Shown: positions 40,367 to 50,675, counted from the first letter of the stretch. The stretch: 64,000 bases of DNA from Chryseobacterium indologenes (GCF_002025665.1 NZ_CP018786.1:4340001-4404000); one strand, 5' to 3'. A program made the numbers and translations. The notes: generated by a model from the sequence alone, not told the origin.

Positions 40367-42693
40367 TGAGTAATAAGTTCCATATATATTGTAAGTATCT
40401 GTTGGTTTCCGGAATGGCATCCACGGTAATTTCGTGCAGCAATACCAGGTTTTTGAAAGAAGGCCAGATGCTGTATACAGGAGCCAAAGTGAAGATTGAG
40501 AATGATACAATTTCCAAAAAAGAAAAAAAAGATCTTCAGGCTGCCTTAGAAGCCAATCTTACTCCAAAACCCAATTCTACGTTTTTAGGACTGCGCCCAA
40601 AGCTGTATTTCTATAATATAGCCAAGGAACCTAAAAAGGATAAGGGTTTTAATTACTGGCTAAAATATAAAGTGGGTGAAAAGCCTGTATTATTGGGTGA
40701 TGTAGACCGTGAGTTCAATAAAGATATCATCGTCAATTATTCTGAAAACAAAGGATATTTCAATGCTAAAGCTTCTTATGATACGGTTTCAAAGAACAAA
40801 AAAGCTCAGGTTATTTACACCTTAAGGCCGGGTTCAAGATATCTGATTGACGGCGTAAAATTCCAGAAAGATTCTACACTGGTTAATCAGGAAATTCAAA
40901 ACCTTACGGATAGAACCCTTCTTAAAAACGGAAGACCATTTGATCTGGATGTTATCAAAGCTGAAAGAGACAGAATTGACAATAGGTTAAAAGAAAGAGG
41001 TTTTTATTATTTCCATCCCGATAATATTATTGTTCAGGCTGACAGTACGGTGAGCAAAAATCATAAGGTGGAACTTAATGTAAAACTGAAAGACAATACC
41101 CCTGATTTAGCAACGCAGCAGTTTAGCATTGATAATGTTATTGTATTTCCCAATTACAACATTCAGGACGTAAAAGATGGTAAATACAGTATCCCGATGG
41201 ATAAAGATTCTCTTGCCAAATATCGTTTTGACGACATTTATGTCATTGATCCGCAACATAAATTCAAACCAAAAATTTTTGACAGAGCATTATATTTCAA
41301 AAAAGGAGATCTTTATAACCGCTCTAATCATAATCTTACCCTGAACCGATTGATCAGTCTGGGTGTATTCAAATTTGTAAAGAATGAGTTCATTGTGTCT
41401 GATTCTTTAAGCCATAAATTTGATGCGTATTATCTATTGACCCCTAGACAAGTCCAGTCGCTTCGCCTGGAAGCATTGGGAAGAACGAACTCTGCCAATT
41501 ATGCAGGTAGTGAGCTGAACCTTAACTGGACTCACAGAAACTTTTTCCGTGGTGCCGAGCAATTCAAAGCCGCCATCTACGGAGCATTTGATTTTCAGAT
41601 GGGAGGCGCTCAGAATGCCAATAATATTTTCCGTGCAGGAACAAACGTACAACTTTCTATTCCGAGAATTGTAGCACCATTCCGTTTTCATTCTTCCAGT
41701 GAATTTGTTCCCAGAACAAATATTACATTGGGATATGAATTCCAAAACAGAACCCAATATTATACGCTTAATAATTTCACCGGATCATTCGGATATCTAT
41801 GGAAAGAAAATGCAAGGAAAGAACATGATCTGAAAGTGATTGATATTACATTGGTTTCTCCTGCAAATGTCACTGCAGAATATGAATCTATCTCTGCAAA
41901 AAATCCTGCCTTGAAAAGAGTTGTAGCCAAACAGCTTATTTTCGGTCCTACCTATTCTTATACCTACACTAATACGATGCTGCCAAGAACCAATACCTTT
42001 TACTACAAAGGAACACTTGATCTGGCAGGAAATATTACAGGTCTGGTTACCGGAGCTGATGTAAAAAAGGACAAAGAGAAGAAAATATTTGGAATTCCTT
42101 TCAGCCAGTATGTAAAGATTGAAAACGACATAAGATTCTATCATAAGTTTACTGAAAAATCTTCACTGGCAACGAGATTTATCGGAGGAATCGCTTATCC
42201 TTACGGAAATTCAGAATTTATTCCTTTCTCTAAACAGTTTTTCTCAGGAGGGAGTAACAGTATCAGAGCATTCCGTGCAAGAACATTAGGACCGGGAAGT
42301 TTTGATCCGAGAACGATAGATCCGAGCATTTACTTTGACCAGTCTGGAGATATCAAACTGGAATTAAATGCTGAGTACAGAGCCAATCTTTATAAATTTT
42401 TAAATGCTGCTGTTTTTGTAGATGCCGGAAATATCTGGCTGCTTCACGACGATAAAGACAGACCGGGCGCTAAATTTTCAAAAGACTTTTTAAATGAAAT
42501 TGCGGTGGGAGCCGGAGTAGGTCTGAGACTGGATTTTTCTATCCTGATTTTAAGACTGGATCTGGCCATGCCACTGAGAGTTCCTTACTATCAGAAAGGA
42601 GACAGATGGACCTTCGATAAAATTAATTTCGGAGATCCAAGCTGGAGAAAAGATAATCTTGTTTTTAATATTGCCATCGGATATCCTTTTTAA
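40366..42693 (+). CDS. tamL: TamL: lipoprotein BamA/TamA-family outer-membrane protein
   Basis: A 775-residue Omp85-superfamily barrel, the outer-membrane partner of TamB. Unlike proteobacterial TamA it has a lipoprotein signal ending VISC (Cys24), the hallmark of the Bacteroidota TamL type. Residues about 30-350 are POTRA-like domains (YTLRPGSRYLIDGVKF, KERGFYYFHPDNI); the C-terminal half is the 16-strand barrel, with SGGSNSIRAFRARTLGPGSF near residue 625 and a final NIAIGYPF. ATG overlaps the tamB stop (TAATG). yihY follows after one base, so all three form one operon. Confidence 0.93.
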   Translation: MSNKFHIYCKYLLVSGMASTVISCSNTRFLKEGQMLYTGAKVKIENDTISKKEKKDLQAALEANLTPKPNSTFLGLRPKLYFYNIAKEPKKDKGFNYWLKYKVGEKPVLLGDVDREFNKDIIVNYSENKGYFNAKASYDTVSKNKKAQVIYTLRPGSRYLIDGVKFQKDSTLVNQEIQNLTDRTLLKNGRPFDLDVIKAERDRIDNRLKERGFYYFHPDNIIVQADSTVSKNHKVELNVKLKDNTPDLATQQFSIDNVIVFPNYNIQDVKDGKYSIPMDKDSLAKYRFDDIYVIDPQHKFKPKIFDRALYFKKGDLYNRSNHNLTLNRLISLGVFKFVKNEFIVSDSLSHKFDAYYLLTPRQVQSLRLEALGRTNSANYAGSELNLNWTHRNFFRGAEQFKAAIYGAFDFQMGGAQNANNIFRAGTNVQLSIPRIVAPFRFHSSSEFVPRTNITLGYEFQNRTQYYTLNNFTGSFGYLWKENARKEHDLKVIDITLVSPANVTAEYESISAKNPALKRVVAKQLIFGPTYSYTYTNTMLPRTNTFYYKGTLDLAGNITGLVTGADVKKDKEKKIFGIPFSQYVKIENDIRFYHKFTEKSSLATRFIGGIAYPYGNSEFIPFSKQFFSGGSNSIRAFRARTLGPGSFDPRTIDPSIYFDQSGDIKLELNAEYRANLYKFLNAAVFVDAGNIWLLHDDKDRPGAKFSKDFLNEIAVGAGVGLRLDFSILILRLDLAMPLRVPYYQKGDRWTFDKINFGDPSWRKDNLVFNIAIGYPF

Positions 42694-42694
42694 T

Positions 42695-43666
42695 ATGATC
42701 AATACTGTTAAATTTTTCTGGGAAGTTCTTAAAGATACATTTACTGAATGGAACAATTCTACTGCATCAAAAGATTCAGCAAGTCTTGCGTATTATGCCA
42801 TCTTTTCTATTCCGGGATTATTGATCATTATTATCTGGGTACTTGGAAATTTCTTTGGTGAAGAAGCTATCCGTGGGCAGATCAGCACACAAATCAGCGG
42901 TATTATGGGGCCAGATGTGGCAAAAAGTATCGAAGGAATGCTGGCCGGAGCTCTTATTGATAAAAAAAATATTTTTATGAAGGCAGTGGGAGTCGGGTCA
43001 TTAGTTTTCGGTTCTACAACCCTCTTCTTTCAGCTTCAGCATTCATTAAATACACTTTGGGAAGTGGAAGCAGCTCCCAAAAAAGCACTGGTTAAATTTC
43101 TGCTGGACAGAGCGAATTCTTTAGGGATGATTCTTATTCTGGGATTTCTTCTGATGATCACCATGATTTTATCTTCTCTGATCAGTCTGTTTAATACGAT
43201 TATCACCCAATATTTTGGTTTTGAAACGTATATGCTGGTAGAAACCGTGAATTTCGCTGTAGGCTTTGGACTTGTCATGCTCTTATTTGCTTTAATGTTT
43301 AAAGTTTTGCCTGATGTTTTGGTCAGCTGGAAACCGGTATGGAAAGGAGCTTTTCTCACTACTGTTTTATTTACGCTGGGAAAATTTTTATTAAGCCTCT
43401 ATTTTAACCAGGTAAAACCTACTTCAGCCTTTGGCGCTGCCGGAACCGTCATTCTGATTATGATGTGGATCAATTATTCCTGTATGCTGATATTCTTCGG
43501 CGCAGAATTTACCAAAGTTTATACTTACAAAAAAGGATATAAAGTTATTCTTTCCAAACATGCACGGTGGACTCCAGCCAAACTGTACGCTGATAGTTTG
43601 AAACAGATGAAAGATAATCAAGAGGAAGATAAAAGTCCAGAAACTTCGGAACCAAAACAATCTTAG
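42695..43666 (+). CDS. YihY/BrkB family inner-membrane protein
   Basis: A 323-residue membrane protein with about six helices of the BrkB/YihY family. Features are SLAYYAIFSIPGLLIIIIWVLG, GSTTLFFQLQHSLNTLW, and FGAAGTVILIMMWINYSCMLIFFGAEFTK near the end, typical of the family. The name comes from an early serum-resistance report, while the function is unsettled; recent work on proteobacterial homologues points to lipid transport with TamB-like proteins. Its place directly after tamB-tamL agrees with that idea. The frame opens at 42659, but ATG 42695, one base after the tamL stop, is the sensible start. The last 40 residues are charged. Confidence 0.88.
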   Translation: MINTVKFFWEVLKDTFTEWNNSTASKDSASLAYYAIFSIPGLLIIIIWVLGNFFGEEAIRGQISTQISGIMGPDVAKSIEGMLAGALIDKKNIFMKAVGVGSLVFGSTTLFFQLQHSLNTLWEVEAAPKKALVKFLLDRANSLGMILILGFLLMITMILSSLISLFNTIITQYFGFETYMLVETVNFAVGFGLVMLLFALMFKVLPDVLVSWKPVWKGAFLTTVLFTLGKFLLSLYFNQVKPTSAFGAAGTVILIMMWINYSCMLIFFGAEFTKVYTYKKGYKVILSKHARWTPAKLYADSLKQMKDNQEEDKSPETSEPKQS

Positions 43667-43688
43667 TATTAAATAGATTTATAATAAA

Positions 43689-43720
43689 AAAGCCTCCTGA
43701 AATTCAGGAGGCTTTCTATT
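43689..43720. terminator. Bidirectional terminator between yihY and argS
   Basis: AAAGCCTCCTGA (43689-43700) and TCAGGAGGCTTT (43704-43715) form a 12-bp stem. It serves two converging genes with A and T runs on its sides. Confidence 0.9.
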
Positions 43721-43721
43721 T

Positions 43722-45479
43722 TTACATTCTGTTTACCGTTCCGATTCCCAGCAACTCTAACGATTTTTTGATCGTCTTTGCTGTGATATCTGAAATATTT
43801 AAACGGAATTGTTTTACGTTTTCATCTTCCTGATTCAGAATTGGATTATTCTGATAGAAAGAGTTATAGGCTTTAACAAGATCATAAACATAGTTGGCAA
43901 CCAAAGCCGGGCTTAACGTTTCCGCTGATTTAGCAACTACAGTTTTAAAGTTGGTCAATTGCATAATCAATTCTTTTTCGGATTGATTCAATTCAATATC
44001 TGCAGTCTCTGTTTGTAAAGCACCTGCTTTAGACAATAACGACTGAATACGTGCATAGGTATATTGAATAAACGGACCTGTATTTCCATTAAAATCAATA
44101 CTTTCTGCAGGATTGAAAAGCATTTTTTTCTTAGGATCTACTTTAAGCATGAAATATTTCAATGCCCCCAATCCTACTGTTTCATAAGATGCTTCTTTAT
44201 CTTCTTCTGAAAGAGTTTCCAGTTTTCCTAACTCCTGAGCCTTAGATTTTGCCGTTTCGTACATCTCCTGCATCAGATCATCTGCGTCTACTACAGTTCC
44301 TTCACGGGATTTCATTTTACCTTCAGGAAGTTCTACCATTCCGTAAGAAAGGTGGAACAACTGATCTGCCCATTCATACCCTAATTTTTTCAGGATTTTA
44401 AATAAAACCTGGAAGTGGTAATCCTGTTCGTTTCCTACTGTATAGATCAGCTTTTGGATATTATTTTGCTTGAAACGCTCTACTGCTGTTCCAAGATCCT
44501 GCGTCATGTAGACTGATGTACCGTCTGAACGAAGCAATAGCTTTTGATCAAGTCCCTCATCGGTAAGATCACACCAAACAGAACCATCTTCTTTCTGATA
44601 CAAAACACCTTTATCTAATCCCGCCTGAATAAGATCTTTTCCTAAAATATACGTGTTGCTTTCATATTGAACCTGGTCAAAATCAACCCCTAATCTTTTA
44701 TACGTTTCATTGAAACCTTTGTAAACCCATGAGTTCATTTCTGCCCAAAGTGCTCTTACAGTTTCTTCACCATTTTCCCAATCCAAAAGCATTTTCTGAG
44801 CTTCTTTCATCACTGGAGCTTCTTTTTTCGCCTGCTCCTCTCCTACACCTTGGTTTACAAGATCTGCAATTTCTTTTTTGTAGTTTTTATCAAATTCTAC
44901 ATAGTAGTTTCCTACAAATTTGTCTCCTTTGGTATTCGTTGTTTCAGGCGTTGCTCCGTTTCCGAATTTCTCCCAGGCCAGCATAGATTTACAGATATGA
45001 ATACCTCTGTCATTAATAATCTGAGTTTTGATTACATCATATCCGGCTTCTTTTAAAATCTGAGCTACTGAAAATCCTAATAAATTATTTCTGATATGCC
45101 CTAAGTGCAATGGTTTATTGGTATTCGGTGAAGAATATTCTACCATTACCGTAGCATTTTTCTTTTCTATAGTGGAAAAATTCTTAGTTACAGATCTGAA
45201 GTTATCCACAAACAATTGATTTTTCACCTTCACATTAAGGAAACCTTTTACCACATTAAAGCTTTCAAAAAGATCCGTTTCTGTTAAAGCTTCTCCTAAT
45301 TCAACCCCGATGCTCTCAGGATTTTTCTTCAATTGTTTTACCAACGGAAAAGTAACAATGGTAAAATCACCCTCAAATTCCGTTTTATTTTCCTGAACTT
45401 CCAGTTTGATGTCTTTTAACTGATATACATTTAAAATGACCTCCGAAAGTTTTTGTTCTATAATATATTTAATATTCAT
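43722..45479 (-). CDS. argS: Arginyl-tRNA synthetase
   Basis: Charges tRNA-Arg with arginine. 585 residues is standard. The class I HIGH motif reads HLGH in SSPNTNKPLHLGHIRNNLLG (about 113-132). The KMSKS site is KMKSREG, the relaxed form common in ArgRS. The N-terminal additional domain and the C-terminal DALR anticodon-binding domain (SLLSKAGALQ, ELLGIGTVNRM) are present. A -7 element TATATTTG (plus CAAATATA, 45554-45561) lies 75 bases upstream. It is monocistronic, next to the SusCD locus by chance. Confidence 0.97.
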   Translation of the reverse strand: MNIKYIIEQKLSEVILNVYQLKDIKLEVQENKTEFEGDFTIVTFPLVKQLKKNPESIGVELGEALTETDLFESFNVVKGFLNVKVKNQLFVDNFRSVTKNFSTIEKKNATVMVEYSSPNTNKPLHLGHIRNNLLGFSVAQILKEAGYDVIKTQIINDRGIHICKSMLAWEKFGNGATPETTNTKGDKFVGNYYVEFDKNYKKEIADLVNQGVGEEQAKKEAPVMKEAQKMLLDWENGEETVRALWAEMNSWVYKGFNETYKRLGVDFDQVQYESNTYILGKDLIQAGLDKGVLYQKEDGSVWCDLTDEGLDQKLLLRSDGTSVYMTQDLGTAVERFKQNNIQKLIYTVGNEQDYHFQVLFKILKKLGYEWADQLFHLSYGMVELPEGKMKSREGTVVDADDLMQEMYETAKSKAQELGKLETLSEEDKEASYETVGLGALKYFMLKVDPKKKMLFNPAESIDFNGNTGPFIQYTYARIQSLLSKAGALQTETADIELNQSEKELIMQLTNFKTVVAKSAETLSPALVANYVYDLVKAYNSFYQNNPILNQEDENVKQFRLNISDITAKTIKKSLELLGIGTVNRM

Positions 45480-45553
45480 GTTTCTAAATTCTCTTTTTAA
45501 TGCTTATCGCTGAAACATTTTTAAAGTGTATCTCAGCTCAAAATCTGAGTTAC

Positions 45554-45561
45554 AAATATAC
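45554..45561 (-). promoter_or_regulatory. -7 element of argS
   Basis: Minus-strand TATATTTG fits TAnnTTTG. Its -33 region would lie in the neighbouring susD terminator hairpin. Confidence 0.45.
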
Positions 45562-45567
45562 GGAAAT

Positions 45568-45592
45568 AAAAAAACCGCCCGAAGGCGGTTTA
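45568..45592 (-). terminator. Terminator of the first SusCD locus
   Basis: AAACCGCC / GGCGGTTT stem (45573-45580 with 45585-45592). On the minus strand the loop reads TTCG, a stable UUCG tetraloop, followed by a U-run. Confidence 0.88.
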
Positions 45593-45607
45593 AAAATTTA
45601 AATGGTC

Positions 45608-46972
45608 CTAGTTATCCCACCAAACGGGTATACTCACATCACTCACGACTGCTGCATTATTATTTAATGTTCTTTCAGCTTTAGGAGTTATTAATCTCAA
45701 AGGTATTTTTTTAGATTGGCTTTTTTGATTAGCGGTTAATACAGGGAAGCCTGTACGTCTCCAATCATTATAAGGCTCCATTGTAGTAAACAGGGAAGAA
45801 TATTTTTGAGTAATAATATTCTGTAATGTTACTGCGGCTGAAGCTGTAGTAGCAAAGACAGGATTATCAGCACCAGTAACATCTATCAAAGATGCACTTA
45901 CAGCAGCTTTCAGGGCAGCTTGAGCACCTACCGTATTTCCCAGTCTGAATTGTGCTTCTGCTTCTATGAATTTAATTTCACTATAGCTAAATATTATATT
46001 CGATGTACTTGCACTTCCTGCAAAGTAACTCCCAAAAGGAGAAGCATCTGTGTTGCTTTCTTCCGGAGCTGATCCAGAATATCCCCCGGATGCATCTAAT
46101 CCAGCATAATGAGGTAACCTTGGATCACTACTATTCTTTAAAAGATCTATAAAATATTTTCCCATAGACATATAACCTGATCTTTGATTATCAAATGCAA
46201 ACCAAAGATTTTGATTATTTCCTCCATCAAACCGAGCCACCAAGTTATCCGAACTGGATGTAAACGAGTTTTGCAAGTAGTTTAAAGCCTTCTGAGCTGC
46301 TACAGTACTTCCTTCTCTTTGAGTTAATCTTAATGCATATCGTGCTTTAATGGCATAGGCTAATTTTTTCCATTTATCTATATTTCCTGCATAAAAAATA
46401 TCATCACCTGCCGGTAGCCCTAAATTAGCATTTCCAGGTTTTGATAAATCTATTATTGCACTATCTAAATAACTTTGAATCTGGGCAATAACATTTTGCT
46501 GAGAATCATATTTCGGAGAGAAATTATTAACCCCCTGAAATGCTTCTGAGAAAGGGATATCTCCCCAAGCATCAGTAGCATATCCCATATTCATAGCTAA
46601 TAAAATCTTAGCCATACCTGAATAATAAGGATATTTATCCCCAAACTGAGTGATAATCTGATGAAGATTTACTCCAGTCTTATAAATATTAGACCAATCT
46701 GTTTCATTATCCAATTCTGTTAAAAAATAATTGGTATAATTTAATGACTGAAACTGATTTCCATTAGTATGCTGAGCCAACAAACTTATTTGTCTTGTCA
46801 AGTTACCTGTTGAATTATTAATTGTTCCTACTGCTGCACCGGTAAATAAAGTTTTAGGAGATGTAACTTGTGTAGGACTATTGGGATTTTCATTAAATGT
46901 ATCTAGCTCATGCTGACAAGAATTGAGAAATATTCCGGCAATAATTATAGGTATGTATATTATTTTTTTCAT
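45608..46972 (-). CDS. SusD/RagB-family lipoprotein (locus 1)
   Basis: A 454-residue outer-membrane lipoprotein that captures nutrients over its SusC partner. The lipobox is LNSC (Cys19). Helical SusD-type repeats follow, with NENPNSPTQV at the start, ATDAWGDIPFSEAF in the middle and KKLAYAIKARYALRL. The C-terminus PEPYNDWRR-like part is KYSSLFTTMEPYNDWRRTG. The start lies 2 bases after the SusC stop, so both are translated from one message. The ligand cannot be inferred; there is no glycoside hydrolase nearby. Confidence 0.95.
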   Translation of the reverse strand: MKKIIYIPIIIAGIFLNSCQHELDTFNENPNSPTQVTSPKTLFTGAAVGTINNSTGNLTRQISLLAQHTNGNQFQSLNYTNYFLTELDNETDWSNIYKTGVNLHQIITQFGDKYPYYSGMAKILLAMNMGYATDAWGDIPFSEAFQGVNNFSPKYDSQQNVIAQIQSYLDSAIIDLSKPGNANLGLPAGDDIFYAGNIDKWKKLAYAIKARYALRLTQREGSTVAAQKALNYLQNSFTSSSDNLVARFDGGNNQNLWFAFDNQRSGYMSMGKYFIDLLKNSSDPRLPHYAGLDASGGYSGSAPEESNTDASPFGSYFAGSASTSNIIFSYSEIKFIEAEAQFRLGNTVGAQAALKAAVSASLIDVTGADNPVFATTASAAVTLQNIITQKYSSLFTTMEPYNDWRRTGFPVLTANQKSQSKKIPLRLITPKAERTLNNNAAVVSDVSIPVWWDN

Positions 46973-46974
46973 AA

Positions 46975-49893
46975 TTAAAAAGTAAATTTAAATGATAGGG
47001 TATAACTTCTTGTCCCTGGATTATTGAAGTAATCAAATCCATTAGTATTTGAACTTGCACCAGCAATAGATGTTTCAGGGTCTACACCTTTGTAGTTAGT
47101 AATTAAAAATAAGTTTCTAGCAGAAAAAGTAACCTGAGCATCTCTTATAAAAGATAGAGTTTGAGTACTAGATAACATTTTACCAAAATTGTATGATAAA
47201 CTTATATCTCTTAACCTAAGCCAATTTATATCTCTTTCCATCTGTTGTTCATTTGCACTACCAGATCCATCTCCTAAAAAGCTTGAATAATAAGTTTTGT
47301 TATTAATTGCTACTGTATTAGGAGCTCCTGTTTCAGTAACACCAGATATTACATACATAGCAGATCTGTCTTCAGCAGAAGCCTGACTCATTCCTAATCT
47401 ATGTAATCTCGCTAATGTTCCATTCCAAATATCTCCACCTTTACGAATATCTAATAAAAAGCTTAAAGACAAGTTCTTATAACTGAAATTATTTCTGATT
47501 CCTCCTAACCAGTCTGGATTAGGATTTCCTATAATTTGAGATTGTGCAGAAACCAGCGGTAAGCCATCAGAACCTATAATTACATTTCCTGATGAATCTC
47601 TTTCCCACGCGGTTCCATAAAAAACACCAAGCGGTTGCCCCTTAATAATTGCGGGAACAACATTTCCCGAAAAGAAATCACCGCCTTCACTGGAGAAATT
47701 TAAATTGTCTTGTATTTCAACGACCTTATTTACGTTTTTAGCCCAGTTAAGGTTTACACTCCAGTTAAAGTTTTGATTTTTAAGAATATCATACCCTAAT
47801 TCTACTTCTATACCTTTATTTTCAACTGTAGGACCGTTGGTGAAATAATTCTGAAATCCAGAAGATGGTGCAACTGGAGCCTGGATAAGCAGATCATAGT
47901 TGGTTGATTTATAAGCACTCGCATTTAAGCGTAACCTTTTAAATAATTCTAATTCTAAACCGACTTCAAATTCGTCATTTCGCTCAGGCTTTAAATTTGG
48001 ATTTTTCGCAATGGTAGTTAGCCCATAGGCTCCAACTCCCAAATATGGAGAAGTTAATTGTGGACCAAATGTATCAAAATAGTTTGGAGTTCCATAAGTG
48101 TTAACAATATTGTATGGATTAGCAGATGCAAAAGTTTTCGCATAAGCTACTCTTACTTTTCCTAAGTTAACCCAGTTTGGTAAATTTAATGTCTTATTAA
48201 ACAGCCAAGATCCTGAAACAGAAGGATAGAAATAGGAACTATTCTGTTTAGGCAATGTACTGCTCCAATCATTTCTACCTGTTAATGTTAAATAAAACTG
48301 GTCGTAAAATCCGAATTCTGCCGAAGCTAATATCCCTCTTTTAATTTGTTTGAAATCTGTATTATTGGAAACAAAAGTCGTAAAGTTAGAAAGGTTGAAT
48401 TGATTAGGTTCCAACATTGTAGATCCTTGAGTATATTGATCATTTCCAAATTTAGAAATTATCTGCCCCCCAAAACTATAATTCAAATTAATGTTATCAG
48501 TAAAGTTAACCAACCCACTAAAGATTAAATCTAAATTATATTGACTTTGTGTATAAGTGTCTACAACGACCTGCCCTGTTCGGTCAGCTGTTGAATTACC
48601 ATTACTTGAGAATGAATAATTCTGCTGAGCATGAGTTGTATAGGTATCAACCCCCGCTCTCAACAGTATATTCAAGGCTTTATTATAATTATAAGTTAAA
48701 TAACCACTAATAATGGATCTGTTTGTCTCGTCTTTATATGGATTATTGTATACTGTATAATATGGATTGTCATATGCTGCAAAATAATTTTTATTATATC
48801 CTTGTACAGTCTGATAATCTCTAAGGTCATAGGTTGTTGGTGTTCTCAGTAAAGACAACATTACTCCTGCAGTATTACTCCCTTTCTGAGCTCTTAACCC
48901 ATTTGTATTTGAAAACTTTACATCAGCTCCAGCTTTTAGCTTATCAGTTAACTTAAATTCAGAATTCACCCCAAAACTTGTCTTTTTAAGCGATGTATTT
49001 GGAATAATCCCCGTTTGATCAATATGTCCAAATGAAGCTCTGAAATTACCATAATCTCCACCTCCTGAAAAAGCCAGATTATAATTTTGTGTAACACCTG
49101 TTTCAAAGAAGTTTTTAGTATTATCATAGGCCTTCAAACCAGTTACGCTTGAAATTAATGGTCCCCAACTTTGATTGGTTCCCGATGTGGTAGCAAAACC
49201 ATCAGAACCATATTGAGCAGGTGCAATATAGGTAGCTCCGTTAGTTCCAGCGGCATAGGTTTTTTGAAGTTTCGGTAAACGAGTAATCATATCAAAAGAT
49301 ACAGCTGTAGAAAAATCAATTCCAATTCCTTTTCTTTTTCTCCCTTTCTTACTTGTATAAATAATTACACCATTTCTAGCATTTTCTCCATATAACGCTG
49401 CTGCTGCACCACCTTTCAAAATTGATACACTTTCAATATCATCAGGATTTATATCAATAGCTCTGTTCGAGTCATCTACTCCAGCCAAATTACTGCCCTG
49501 CCCCGCATTATTATTAACAGAGTTATCAATAATCTGCCCATCTAAAACTATAATAGGTTGGCTTGATAGATTAATTGACTTTTGGCCTCTAATCAGAATT
49601 TTGCTTGAAGCTCCTGGCGTACCAGAAGAGCCTGTAACTTGAATTCCCGCAGCTTTTCCCGCTAAACCTTGAATAATATTTGCTTCCCCTGACTTTTTTA
49701 AATCATCTCCATTGACTTGTGAAGTAGCATATCCTATTGTTTTTTTCTCTTTTTTAATCCCAAGTGCAGTTACTACCACACCTTCAATCTCTTTTGTCTG
49801 TGTAATGGTATCTTTTTTCTTCTGTTGAGCGTTTACAATAGCCATAGAAGAGGATAATACCACAACAAGCAGACTCATTGTTAGTTTCTTCAT
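46975..49893 (-). CDS. SusC/RagA-family TonB-linked receptor (locus 1)
   Basis: A 972-residue TonB-dependent outer-membrane transporter. After the signal peptide (MKKLTMSLLVVVLSSSMAIVNAQ) the protein goes directly into KEIEGVVVTALGIKKEKKTIGYA and the plug domain (LAGKAAGIQVTG, ILIRGQKSI, VLDGQIID, SILKGGAAAALYGENARNG). The usual 90-residue carboxypeptidase-like domain is absent. The barrel ends in SYTLSFKFTF. It shares its N-terminus with the second SusC of the window. No sigma/anti-sigma pair is adjacent. Confidence 0.96.
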   Translation of the reverse strand: MKKLTMSLLVVVLSSSMAIVNAQQKKKDTITQTKEIEGVVVTALGIKKEKKTIGYATSQVNGDDLKKSGEANIIQGLAGKAAGIQVTGSSGTPGASSKILIRGQKSINLSSQPIIVLDGQIIDNSVNNNAGQGSNLAGVDDSNRAIDINPDDIESVSILKGGAAAALYGENARNGVIIYTSKKGRKRKGIGIDFSTAVSFDMITRLPKLQKTYAAGTNGATYIAPAQYGSDGFATTSGTNQSWGPLISSVTGLKAYDNTKNFFETGVTQNYNLAFSGGGDYGNFRASFGHIDQTGIIPNTSLKKTSFGVNSEFKLTDKLKAGADVKFSNTNGLRAQKGSNTAGVMLSLLRTPTTYDLRDYQTVQGYNKNYFAAYDNPYYTVYNNPYKDETNRSIISGYLTYNYNKALNILLRAGVDTYTTHAQQNYSFSSNGNSTADRTGQVVVDTYTQSQYNLDLIFSGLVNFTDNINLNYSFGGQIISKFGNDQYTQGSTMLEPNQFNLSNFTTFVSNNTDFKQIKRGILASAEFGFYDQFYLTLTGRNDWSSTLPKQNSSYFYPSVSGSWLFNKTLNLPNWVNLGKVRVAYAKTFASANPYNIVNTYGTPNYFDTFGPQLTSPYLGVGAYGLTTIAKNPNLKPERNDEFEVGLELELFKRLRLNASAYKSTNYDLLIQAPVAPSSGFQNYFTNGPTVENKGIEVELGYDILKNQNFNWSVNLNWAKNVNKVVEIQDNLNFSSEGGDFFSGNVVPAIIKGQPLGVFYGTAWERDSSGNVIIGSDGLPLVSAQSQIIGNPNPDWLGGIRNNFSYKNLSLSFLLDIRKGGDIWNGTLARLHRLGMSQASAEDRSAMYVISGVTETGAPNTVAINNKTYYSSFLGDGSGSANEQQMERDINWLRLRDISLSYNFGKMLSSTQTLSFIRDAQVTFSARNLFLITNYKGVDPETSIAGASSNTNGFDYFNNPGTRSYTLSFKFTF

Positions 49894-50225
49894 ATCAAAA
49901 TTAATTTTTACTCAGCAAAATTGTGTTTTTGTTAACAATTCAACAAGTAAAACTTAAAAAAAACAACAAAAGAGCAACAAATAGAAGTAAAAACAAACAA
50001 AACAATTAATAAAATACATTAAAAATAAAATATTTAATAAAAAAAATAACATCAATTTTCTAATTGATATCATTTAAAATCACTTTTCAATATAACATAT
50101 AAAGTACTGATTATAAGATTAATATAAACAAAAAAGTCAGTTTTAATTCACAAAATCCTTTATAAAAATGATTACAAATAAAAAAAACCGCCATTTGGCG
50201 GTTTTTTTAGATAAATAAGAAATAT
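49894..50225. other. AT-rich leader region between SusCD locus 1 and the lipocalin gene
   Basis: About 330 very AT-rich bases, holding the terminator at 50181-50208 and the promoter region of locus 1. A TAATTTTG match (plus 49896-49903) sits only 3 bases from the ATG, too close to be a normal promoter. The first 15 bases upstream of both SusC genes are nearly identical. No gene is seen. Confidence 0.5.
50181..50210 (-). terminator. Terminator of the lipocalin-like gene
   Basis: AAAAAAACCGCC / GGCGGTTTTTTT stem, 12 bp, with an ATTT loop, 18 bases past the stop codon. Confidence 0.88.
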
Positions 50226-50675
50226 TTATTCTTTTCTGAAAACAAGGATAGCTTCGTCATTTCCAGGCGTACTATCCAGGTTTTTACTATTGTCATTAAT
50301 TCTGAGTTCTGTATTGGAATAGGAATCAATTTCTTTTTTCATTGTTTTAGAAACTCCAGCTTCTGTATAGGTAAGGGTTAATGTTTGATACATTTTATCA
50401 AAGGTCCATTTTCCTCCAAAAGAATCAAAAAGATTACAGTTTCCGGAAGAAGAAGACAAATCATATCTTTCATAAGATCCCGAGAAATCAGGATTTATAA
50501 ATATAACTCCTTTCTTTTCACAGTCACTCAACATGACATCTTTACCTCTAAACTCATACTTATATGGTTTCCAAGTCCCATTAATACTTACACTTTCATT
50601 TTCAACTGCACGGTCGTCATCATTGGAACATGATGCAACACTTATTAAAAGAACAATTCCTATAAAAAATCTCAT
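50226..50675 (-). CDS. Lipocalin-like surface lipoprotein
   Basis: A 149-residue lipoprotein. The lipobox is SVASC (Cys16) and is followed by SNDDD, a run of acidic residues that in flavobacteria acts as an export signal to the cell surface. The body has the pattern of the lipocalin-like family: NGTWKPYKYEFRGK, then strands each ending in aromatic residues (FGGKWTFDKMYQTLTLTY), and ends EAILVFRKE. It lies between two SusCD loci and may be transcribed with locus 2 or from its own TAGGTTTG element (plus 50696-50703). Confidence 0.75.
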   Translation of the reverse strand: MRFFIGIVLLISVASCSNDDDRAVENESVSINGTWKPYKYEFRGKDVMLSDCEKKGVIFINPDFSGSYERYDLSSSSGNCNLFDSFGGKWTFDKMYQTLTLTYTEAGVSKTMKKEIDSYSNTELRINDNSKNLDSTPGNDEAILVFRKE

